Below, piece after piece: positions 54,970-64,000 of a DNA stretch of 64,000 nt. Made by a program: the position numbers and the translations under genes. The stretch lies in the NCBI GenBank assembly GCA_002682825.1, contig NOKP01000014.1, positions 941,559 to 1,005,558 on the forward strand, given 5' to 3'. The first letter of the stretch is position 1, and each line of letters opens with the position of its first letter. This stretch comes from Neonectria sp. B-13 (lineage: Eukaryota > Ascomycota > Sordariomycetes > Hypocreales > Nectriaceae). The notes beneath the pieces were generated by a model, which searched no databases, had not been told where the DNA came from, and was given only the letters and a program-made list of their open reading frames with translations.

Positions 54970-56823
54970 CTAGTTCTCGTTCGTGGGAGGGCCGGTATAG
55001 TTCTCATAGCCCCATACCCAGTACCAAATACCAGAGATGATGCCGGCAGCAACGAAGACAACAGGAGCGTAGTTGACAGTGCTTGCAGCGACCGGAAGAG
55101 CGGATGGCATGCAGAAGAGCGGTATGATCAATATACACCAGGCTTCCAAGTTAGCACATTGTTCCCGTACGATGTAGCATATGCACTTACCGACTGCTGC
55201 TATATTGCAGAAGATGCCGAGACGACCGAGATTAAATTGCCCTGTCTTGATCTGCTTCCGGCCCGTAAACAGACTCATAGCGACAGGAGTGACGTACGCT
55301 GTATTCAAACATATAACGCCCACTCCTGAAAATGCATTGAATGCAGCAGAAGAGCCAAAGTAGATGAATCCCAAGAGAATCTCAATAACCATACAAAACA
55401 TCATGGCATTGAGAGGGACACCGAGTTTGTGGTCAATTCTCATCCACCACTTCGCGCCAGGGATAGCACCGTCTCGGGCAAACGCCCATGTGCACCGAGA
55501 AGACGCAGTAGTGCAGCCAACTCCACAGATGAGGCCTAAAATAAGGATGGGCATGAGCAGTCCCATCGATCCACCCGATGAACCAACTGCGCTCTTGAAA
55601 ATCGAAGGCACAGGTTGGCCACCGGACACACTGATCAACCACTGAATATCTGGCATGACAAAGACAAGCGGGATCAGAAATAACAAGCCGGCGAAGGTAT
55701 TGATGAAGACAGTGCAAACCATGGCCTTCGGAACTTGGATAGACGGTTGCCGCACCTCCTCACACATACTGTGATTATAGTTAGGGGCGGAGAAATGCTA
55801 AAAGGCATGGTGAGGGTAAGGTGCTTACGACGTGATCATGCCTGTAGATGAAGTAGCATAGCCTGCGTGCAAAAGACCCACGCAGAATGACCATCCATCA
55901 GGCCAGCCAGAAGAGTTCTCAAAGTGTGTAAAGACATATTTGGCATCACGGCGACCATTCTTGGCAAGTACCAGGATGGTGACGACGATGGCGATAACAC
56001 CGCTGAAGGTCCAAAATATCGCAGCGGTCTCATAGAAGGGTCGAAGGGTCAGCTGATATCACAAGGCAAAAGGAGGAGAGGTAAAGGGGGTTTATATCTC
56101 ACATCAAGCCACGGGAGCCACCGGTTTCCGAGAGCCGAAATTGCATTGCATAAGAGGGTAATGCCTAGGAAGATGAGGAATACCTGGTAGGGTTTACCTG
56201 CAAAGATACCGACACCAGGTTCAGACTCAAAAACATTGATGCACGACACCAGGAAGAGAGCAGTCCCAAAGTTCACAGAAATTGTAATGGAGATGTTGCC
56301 GACCACATACAGCCAGCCACAGGTCCAACTGGCCACACGCCGCCAACGAACGGGCGCAAGCATGAAAGTTTGATAATATACGCCTTGAAGAGAATCAGTT
56401 CAGCGAAAATTGCAGACACGAGCGAGGGGGGTGGGAGAGGGACAGTGCGACCATGGGTGACGGGAATGAAGAACAGATCAAGGAATAGAAAATACCTCCA
56501 GCCGTGGGATAGACACTTGTGATCTCACCGAGAGATGCAGCAACACACATGACAACAAGAGAGACGGCGACCCAGCCCCAGATGATGTTGACAGGGCCTC
56601 CTCCCACCACCGGCCAGTTAAGGCTCGTGGCCAAGCCGTACGGCACCGAAGCCAGGACAAAGGCCATAAATGCGACCTGGAGCGTCGATCGATCCCTCTG
56701 CAGCTCGGGCTTATAGCCCAGATTCTCGAGCAACTCATTGGCTGAATGCTCTTCGGCTGACATGCATGTTCGGCTTTTGGGTTTCTCCTGCATGTTGTTT
56801 GGGCTAGTGGCGTCGATGGTCAT
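54970..56823 (-). CDS. APC-superfamily amino acid/GABA/choline-type permease
   Basis: Exons are 56823-56496, 56383-56103, 56028-55829, 55768-55191 and 55142-54970, giving 519 residues. The hydrophilic N-terminus leads into LENLGYKPELQRDRSTLQVA, the usual entry to the first helix, then SVPYGLATSLNWPVVGGGPV and LGEITSVYPTAGGVYYQT. About 12 membrane segments follow, with SSTGMITSMCEEVRQPS and CTTASSRCTWAFARDGAIPG as hallmark loops. The family takes up amino acids, GABA, choline or related amines by proton symport at the plasma membrane; the exact substrate cannot be read from sequence. The acceptor of intron 2 could alternatively lie 27 bases upstream, adding nine residues in frame. Confidence 0.88.
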
Positions 56824-58869
56824 TGTTGGAGCGAGGTTTCGGCGAGCGGATTTAATGAACGATCGAGGTTTGGGAGTTGAAAAGTCGAAAATGAGGGAGG
56901 ATGGCGAAAAGATGTAATAATACTAAGGCCATCATGTCCCGGTCTCAATCCATGGGGCGCGTTCCGAGGAACGCGAGGTCTATGAGTGGGTCCTCGTTCT
57001 GAGAAAGCGACGGTTCTCAATGCTTGTAAGGCTAGGTCTTCTTCCAATTTCTTATCCGGCTAGTGTCGGGTCTAATGTCCTGTTGAAGCTTTGCCCTGAC
57101 CAAGTCGATGATGTTGTATCATAGTCATGGCATTTATTGTCCCGGGGACCGACTTACCTCACACGACGACCCCCTTCAATCTCCCCACGCGGGATAGTGT
57201 ACAGTGTAGGGGATACAAGCGGAATATATTCAGTGGCTCTACCTGACTGAATCAATTCACCATGATAACAGCATTGCACTGTTAGTCCAGCAACATGGGT
57301 GCGGTTAGCACCACGTAATCCGACCAAAACGTCCGTCCGGAGACGAAAGGCAAATAAGTGGCATCGAATACGGGCCACTTAGATGCCTTATTATCAAATG
57401 AGCCCTTGGCACCTCCCCTTCTTTTCCAAAAAGAAAACCAAGATATTACGTATCACGTCCTGGTTCCATTGGAAAGGGCACCTCTAGGGTAAACGCCAAC
57501 GCTGGGTAGGCCTAAGAAGCAACTGGCATTGATCTGGCGTAGCTTATCCCGGGAGATTCTCAAATGACGACACCCCAAGAAACGGAACCGGCCTCTGCGC
57601 CAGGAAGAAGAAAAACTGCTTTCCGGTTTGCACCCACTGTGCGTAAAAGTACGAGCAGAGGGTTTGACCAGATACCGCGTGTACCAGCCCCAGAGGCCGC
57701 TTACCCCTCGGCCAGGATGACGCTGCGTTAATAATAGGAATAGTTGTCGGAACGATTTCGCAGGATCAATATCCCCGACAGCCCGCATGTGCACGTCCAT
57801 ACTACGCGCTCGGGTTATGACCATGCATGCCGGGACAGTACTGCCCAATTGACAGATTGACTCAGCCTGTTTTCTTCCTCGGTACATCTGTTCTGGGACA
57901 TTGAGCCTTGCCACAAAACGATATCATGAAGAATCAAATAGTCTTTGTTGATGACCAAATCACCGACTCGGACATCCAGTAATGGTGTGTAAAAGGAGTA
58001 GAGAAGTGAACAACAGCATAGATTTTAATTCACGTGGCGGACTAACCCTACGTTCCGAGCCACGGCCCATACAGAGTCATTCACGACATTACGCAATGGG
58101 GAACCTACGAACTGTGACCATTATGCAGCTGTACAAAAGGTTGGGACACCGGACAAAACTGGTGCTTGATGGGGTCTCCATGTACCAAACAGATGTGTGT
58201 GTGTCACCAATCAGAAGTGTGTGGCTAATACTTCCGGCGTTACCACCATTTGGACCGATCGAAGCACTACGCATCTCAAGTCTCTGCGAATCATGATCAG
58301 GCCCAACAACGACGATAATTTTCCAGCTAATGAACAGCATATTTGAAGGGAGTATATACTTCAGTGCCTTCTCACAGAGCAGATTTCTTTTATATTCGCT
58401 CTCTTGAGCTACAAGGACACCAGAAGACGCACTCTCTCGATACTTCAACTCCCGGTTTGGAGCACCCATATGTTCATGGCCTTTTTGCTTTGCTTTTGAT
58501 TTACTCATCTACTTTGCCTTGTTCTCTGAGCCTGACCCATTCCCGAGTTCTTAGCTGTTGGCGTAGAATCCAAGGGGTTCCTCAGGCTCTCCAAAGCTAG
58601 GGACCGCTGGTTCGAAAATGGCAAGGTAATTCTTGACCAGGGTTTGAAGTAGGTATTTCTTGTACTCTGGTAGCGTTGACTTGATTGTTGACAAGCTCAA
58701 GAATTCGGCTTTTTAAGTTATGATTAATATTAGACCCAACCTCGTTCTGCCCAATCGATTTGCAGATACAATCCGAAACTATCCTCATCTGAACTTCAGA
58801 AAGGCGATAGAAACAGTCTGTCCCTAGTTCTCTTCCCAATACTGCCAGAAATATTAATAAAGTATATCC
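56824..58869. other. Intergenic, no supported gene
   Basis: It contains the permease promoter and about 1.5 kb of DNA with only isolated frames (minus 57154-57378, minus 57453-57914, minus 58089-58508) that show no family features. Confidence 0.5.
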
Positions 58870-59660
58870 ATGAATTCTTCGGCACCTATCCCAGCTTCAA
58901 GCCCTTCAAGTAGGGCACCTAAGATATAATTGTGGAGGCCGTCAGGGGCAAGCTCACATAATCACTCAGTTAGCTCTATTCTACCCTGAAGCCAGCCTAA
59001 TACTGATAAGACTTTCCTCTATCTAGACCTCATAGCCGAAGAGCTCTCAAATGAGACGACTCAGGCGCTCATCGAAATCTTTGTCGAACCAGGAAGTAAG
59101 TTTCACCTGTATGCCTATGGCTATGGACACCGACTCGACACTCTCCTGGCTACCTATTATTTTGCCACGTCCTAGGCTAACGTCGCTTCTATCAACTAGG
59201 CAGAAGTTATATAAAAGCCCAAGCTGCTCTATCTAGTTTATCGCATCTCCGCACGAGTATTCATCGGAAAAGAGCTCCGCTGCAACGAGTAATGGTTCAC
59301 AATTGTCAAAGAGTTTACGGTTTATACATTTCTTACCTCCAGAGCTTTACGGCAATGATCTAACTTCATGCTCCCTGACGTCCACCGGTTTCTGCCCGAA
59401 TGCCGTAAGATTACCTAGGGCGCAGGCTCGGGAACCACGTCGAATCATCATGTCTATCGTTGCGCAGCGCGCCGGGCCAGAAACTCAAATATTCTCACAT
59501 CGGGTGAAAGCGCCTCAAAGGCAGCTGACACCATTGGCTGGTTGGATAAATCTGCCCAGGGCCGACTATTAAGCTTGGCCAATAGTGCCTCCAACTACTC
59601 TTGTATGCGGAGCCGCTGGAGACTCGCGGCTCCTGGATCAATTAGGGTGCCGCTGAGTAA
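58870..59660 (+). pseudogene. Cytochrome P450 relic with Gln-to-stop changes
   Basis: Read in order, the plus strand shows FFGTYPSFKPFK then stop-GT-stop-DIIVEAVRGKLT-stop-SLS. Next is an intron at the same place and phase as in the intact P450 at 24-26 kb (GTTAGC to ATCTAG), then LIAEELSNETTQALIEIFVE. Further on are LVYRISARVFIGKEL, a stop before WFTIVKEFTVYTF, VHRFLPECRK and ADTIGWLDKSAQGR. This is the P450 order from the B region to just before the I-helix, with several frame changes; the catalytic half is absent. Three stops are TAG/TAA where the family has Gln, as expected from C-to-T change of CAG/CAA. It is a degraded cousin of the intact P450, not a recent copy. Confidence 0.75.
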
Positions 59661-59754
59661 CAATTATTCGGAAACGATTGGCTATCCCATATCTCACATG
59701 AGGGAGCTGTACGCTTGAGTTTCGTTTCTAATTATAGTTGTATTCGCTAATAAA

Positions 59755-60852
59755 TTACAGAAGGTCAATGAGGCCGCTGGAGATGTCATGAATGTTGGTT
59801 CCGAAGTTTGCGGGGTTGGTCTGGAGGTAGACAATGCCGTCCTCAATGACAGTCTCGTTGTAGGAGCGAGCCAGCTTATCCACAATTCGGAAGTGAATAG
59901 CGTTGTTCTCAATAGCCTCCACCAGGCCCTCCTGAAGCATCTCATCAGAATCAAACTTCTGATAAGTAAGGTAGTCGTTGAGAGCCTCAAAGTACTTGAG
60001 CACGAAGCTGCCGAGGTTGGTGGGGTAATCCTCTCGGACATCAGTCGACTTGGAAAGCTTCTCGTAAACATCCTCGAAGTTGGGCACGAGGGGGATCTCT
60101 TTGCCAAGGATCTTGTTCAGCTTCTCCTGAACCTCGCCGATCTTGGGCTCGTAGTCCTCAAAGATGGAGACGCGGGCAGAATGGTTCATGGGCTTGGAAG
60201 TAGGGGGGGCCGAATTGAGGGCCTTGGTAATGTTGGACTTCTCTAGGGCATAGTCAATGTTGGTTCCGAGGTTGCCCTTGGCGAAGACAATGGCGAGCTC
60301 GCCCTCGGGGGTGACCTTGCAGCCGCAGTAGCTGAAGGCTTTTTCCTCGTCAAAGTCCAGGGTGATTTTGTGAGCGAAGGCGATGGTGTTGACCTCGTCC
60401 TTGACGATATCACCGACGCTGGAGATGAAGTATTTCAGCTGATACTCAGCTCCGCTGACGTAGCTAAAATGGGATGCAGGTTAGTTGCGGATTCAAACTC
60501 ATGACAGGGGAACCAGACATCTCAAATGAGACCTGTCGCACGTGGCGAGCGCACCCGGAATGTCTGATAGCGGGATAAATAATTGAACATACCCAGCGAT
60601 GCAGGAACCAAGGGAGGTGGCGCCGTATGAGTCAGGCTCAGCATAGGGATAAATAGCAGCGGGGTTGATGTCGATGGTCCACGGGACGCCGAGGATATCT
60701 GAGAACTTCTGCTCCCAGTCGCCCTTCACATTCTCCCACTCATCACGGACTAGAAAAGTAGTCAGTGATTTGCCGATTTAGGGGTGGGATGTCAACTAAC
60801 CGTTCTTGCGGACAGCCAGGGGGAGCTTCGCGGCAGGAGGAAGACGAGACAT
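59755..60852 (-). CDS. Conserved fungal protein of unknown function with internal duplication
   Basis: Exons are 60852-60801, 60749-60593 and 60463-59755, giving 305 residues. The start MSRLPPAAKLPLAVRKN and the block DILGVPWTIDINPAAIYPYA are typical of a conserved Pezizomycotina protein I recognise but cannot name. The two halves are related. SLGSCIAGYVSGAEYQLKYF and later GNLGTNIDYAL in the first correspond to NLGSFVLKYFEALNDYLTYQ and NFGTNIHDISS in the second. The protein is soluble, acidic, and has no signal peptide or membrane segment. No catalytic motif stands out. It is divergent from the gene at 61851. Confidence 0.85.
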
Positions 60853-61850
60853 ATTTGCTAAAGATTGATGTAGATCTGAAGGATGTGCGGTGACAGGTCG
60901 GGTAGTGAAAGAGATGTTAATCGTAGTCTGGGCGTTGCTGGATGATGAGAATTGAAATGTCCGGTATTGGATCGTGGGGAATCTCAAGAGGTCTTTTATC
61001 CTCGATCCGGAGCCCCTGACTTTCCGAGGCTGAACAACAAGCCACCATTCGCTACATCTGCTCTGAGCATAGCGTCGTCTGGTAACTGCAGTGTGGTTCT
61101 AGCGGTGTCAACCTAGTTAGGCACGAACAATGGATAGCGCTGGGTTCCGTTCTCCTAGCCCAATACTACATACTGTTATGTCCCGCTTGGAGTTCGCCTG
61201 GTAGAAACGCTACCTGGCAATGAGGGCGGGATGCACGTGGCCTGATGTGACCTATCCATCCATAGACTAAGTTACCCTAGTTGCTCAGGGGTAAGCGAGC
61301 AAACACGGTCCGGCGAGTGAGTCGCTGGTGGGCGAAACTAGGCAGAACGCCGCCAAGGCATGAAGCCGCCTTACAGACTACGGTGCAATTCCACGCCATG
61401 TCAACCTTGTTCGGCACCACGGCAATCCAAGAGGGAATGTTGAGATTAAAATCAGTGGCTGATATGCTTGATGCTTCTTTGGTCCCTGCATTTTGCCGCT
61501 TGCGGGGCGCCACAAGCCCAGCTGAAAGAATAGCGCTCCACCACCTGCTTGGCGTCGACCTGAGTTCCGCGACCGAGTTTCAGTGGGCGTCCAGCATCCG
61601 CAGCGCTGTCGTTAATTGGTTCCAGGTGTTCTATCAAGGCAGTTGCGATTCAGGAGTGCAGGCGTGGCGTCGAGGCTCAATTGGTTCCAAATGTCTCCTG
61701 AATCTACGCTCTGCCCAGATGCGATCCCCGCAATCCCCTCAAAGGGTATTCCGTCATCGCCCGCCCAAACGTCCATCATTCTCAACACCACCCCGGCTTG
61801 CTCTCAAGGTCACGACACTGCAGTGATTCCTCAAGAACCCCATCGTAAAC
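60853..61850. other. Divergent promoter region
   Basis: A 1 kb region between two divergent conserved genes. The long plus frame at 61281-61826 overlaps it but has no family match, runs into stops and is not needed by either gene model. Confidence 0.5.
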
Positions 61851-63110
61851 ATGTCTCTGTGAGAACCCCGATTATCCCCCTCACCGTCAAACACCTGCTG
61901 ATCCCAGCCCAAGCCCGTTGAAAGCCAAAGTCGCTGTGCGAGACCACTGGGAGAAGGCCGACTCCCCGGCCCAGAAAAGCATCAAGCAGGTCAAGGACCT
62001 GCTTGGCCTCGACGTCCACTGTGAGCCAGAATGGCCAATCCTCGTCTCCGAGCTGGAAACCGTCTACGAGGATAAGGCGCAGCTGATCGGTGCCGTCGTT
62101 GGCATTCTGCAGACCTGGTTCGCAACCCTTGCCGAGATTCTCGACGACTCAAGCCAGGATGCTTGGTCTGAGAATGTTGTCGAGAAGATCAACGAGTTGA
62201 CCTCAAGGCTGAAGCTGACCGTAGAGGTAACCGACCCTCCGCCGTGTCCCAGTGCGGCACTTCCCCCTTGTCAACCAAGGAAACGTGATGCTGTCTGCAC
62301 AACAGGACTGATATAGTACACTTTAGGTCTCCGAGACTGAGCAAACCTCGACGGAGTGGTCTGATAGGCGACTGGGATTTCTTTTGTCCCTTCCCAAGGT
62401 TCAAGTCTATCAGCCTTCTCAGTTCGCATCTTTGTTCAGAGAACAACTTCTCGACTGTTTCGAGGAGAAGAAGAAGCCTGTGCAGTCGCTGCCCATCCGT
62501 TCCACCACTGGCGACGAATGGGCAGATGTAGCTATGGATGAGGCAACCGAGAGCTCCACAAAACCAGTTGCAGCAAAGAGTGCAGTCTCGGCTGTTGAAT
62601 ACCTCCCCAACGCCAGCGCCCTACCTAAGCCTGGCACCCTCCTCCTCAAGCCGCCGTATCACCTCTTTATCCATGCTATTGGCAACAACAAACTCGAGAT
62701 CCAGTGCTCCCATAGCGGGACCCTCGAAGTTTTGGCCGACTATTTGAAGAGATGGTGCAGGATTAACCCGAATCTAACGACGAAGGTCAGTGATTCCCAT
62801 CTACTATTGTGACAAATAATTCCTCCTGGTTTGGAGCCTTCGCAGCTCTTTGAGATGACCAAGAACCATTGTCGATCGAAAGCTAACTAAATACCAGCCC
62901 CCTGCCGTCGAGATCACCCTCAACCAGGGGTCTTGCGGCTTCGGCCTGACCTACGACACACTCACTCTCTACTCCGAGAATCGATATGCTGGCATTTTCA
63001 CTGTCTCACCAACTCTGATTTTGCACTTGATCGAGGGCCAGTTTGGATACGAGAGGGTGTATAGCGATGCCTCCACCTGGCAATATCGCCGGGACGCACC
63101 ATTCAAGTAG
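61851..63110 (+). CDS. Conserved fungal protein of unknown function
   Basis: The model is exons 61851-61858, 61908-62226, 62327-62785 and 62898-63110, giving 332 residues. The first exon is only eight bases (ATGTCTCT); it was chosen because the donor GTGAGA and acceptor ATCCCAG restore an uninterrupted frame and the context before the ATG is AAAC. The N-terminal half is helical and acidic (KSIKQVKDLLGLDV, LVSELETVYEDKAQLIGAVV). The second half is a mix of helix and strand, with PYHLFIHAIGNNKLEIQCSH and EITLNQGSCGFGLTYDTLTL. No signal peptide or membrane helix is present. I do not recognise the family; the start could be downstream if the mini-exon is wrong. Confidence 0.68.
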
Positions 63111-64000
63111 TCATAGCATGGTTGGGTTATCGGGACACTCGAATTGCGAAATAGTCCATATTGTACTGAGAGCCTTTGGCGTTGGTATTGAAACGGTCAA
63201 TTATGGATTTTACAGACTGCGCAGCAGGGGAAAGAAAAAATCCAGTCACGGTAGCCAAATCAAGAAGAACAACGTTCAAGAGAATTAATATGTACCCTCT
63301 TATAAGAAATGAGCCGTTACATTTCTCCCTTTATTCCTGCATTTATCAATGCAACGGCTCAACCACTTACACTTGATGAGGAACTCGAACGATTCGGGCC
63401 AAGCGCTGTGAAGTGGTGATGTGTGTCACGTGTGGAGGCAAAATATCGAGGCATTTGATGCAAAGGCTTTGAGGCAATAGTGTGACAATGAAACTTCAAG
63501 TAGCATGGCTACTATAGACATAGTATCCTGTCGAAGTAATGTTTGTGAGCCTGCTTGTTACCCCACTGGTATGCGATAGTATCTCCTGTCTTGTCCATGG
63601 GCATGGATGACACATGTCCAAGAGGCCCACAATCCCCCGAGCTATCGCCGGTTCAGCTGGTACTATATTGATGTGTAACAATAGAAGAATAGGACAATCC
63701 TATCTATCCTAGTTGTCAAGGAGGTTTCCACAAGAGTGGCATACAATCTGATTAGGGAGCATGCACCACCCCTGGGCCGTCGTGTCAGATGTTGGCTCTT
63801 CAGCCATTTCACTCCTCAGTCCGATGTCGAAAGCATTTCTCTACTTAATTTATCTGCATTCAAACTTGTCGGCTTCTCGTAATGCGGTTAAACACGGGTA
63901 TTGGGGTAATGCCTTGCGCTTCTGGTCGTCCGTTGGGTTGTTGCTCATCTTTCCCAGCTCAAGCATTACTGTGTGAGAGAGAGAGAGCTGGTGTATTCAG
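63111..64000. other. Intergenic at window end
   Basis: No supported gene. Short frames at 63496-63681 and 63761-63976 lack domains. Confidence 0.5.

Noticed and set aside
57453..57914. Minus-strand open frame of 153 codons
   Set aside because: No domain, unusual composition and no partner exons.
61281..61826. Plus-strand open frame of 181 codons upstream of the gene at 61851
   Set aside because: It does not splice into the downstream gene in phase and has no recognisable similarity.
1..64000. tRNA genes and CRISPR arrays
   Set aside because: Isolated GGTTCGA-like B-box strings occur, but none has a matching A box and cloverleaf; no regularly spaced repeat arrays exist.

Overview
This window comes from the nuclear genome of a filamentous ascomycete (Pezizomycotina, probably a Sordariomycete; the class is an inference). 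Genes carry short introns of about 45-140 bases with GT..AG ends and CTAAC/CTAAT-type branch sites. The families present are typical of moulds: Zn2Cys6 regulators, PDR and ABCB transporters, cytochrome P450s, DUF3433 membrane proteins, fungal CorA-like and NIPA proteins. No bacterial operons, CRISPR arrays, rRNA or convincing tRNA genes were seen. Exon coordinates below were joined by hand by matching donor, acceptor and reading phase, and each complete gene closes in frame.

Layout. 1-10 kb: a GPI-anchored secreted protein (minus) and a giant DUF3433 membrane protein (plus), separated by long promoter-like DNA. 10-18.5 kb: a minus-strand run of a SnoaL-like protein, an 847-residue protein with a PfkB-like N-terminus, a degenerate P-loop domain and a C-terminal RyR domain, a CorA-like membrane protein, a P450 relic and an SRPK-type kinase. 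18.5-23.6 kb: a broken GH3 glycosidase, an SDR, an F-box-associated (DUF6546-like) fragment and a small Gly-rich stress-type protein. 24-26 kb: an intact P450. 27.7-29.2 kb: two paralogous small Cys-rich proteins either side of a strongly AT-rich block. 30.8-38 kb: a five-exon PARP-like protein with a replaced motif histidine, a CinA C-terminal (PncC-like) enzyme, an FAD monooxygenase and a NIPA-type transporter.

38.6-54.3 kb is a drug-efflux neighbourhood. It holds an ABCB transporter pseudogene (large internal deletion, frameshift, nonsense codon), then a full-length PDR-type ABCG transporter bracketed by two paralogous Zn2Cys6 regulators that both point toward it. Each regulator has a GC-rich minisatellite just upstream. 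55-64 kb: an APC-family permease, a P450 relic with RIP-like nonsense codons, and two conserved proteins of unknown function in divergent orientation.

How the parts work together. The regulator-transporter-regulator block is the most coherent functional unit. The rest looks like accessory, gene-turnover DNA: four or five decayed genes lie among intact ones, and no polyketide or peptide synthase backbone is present, so the redox enzymes (SDR, P450, FAD monooxygenase) do not form a recognisable metabolite cluster. The best candidate for an under-described system is the RyR-domain protein with its CorA-like neighbour.
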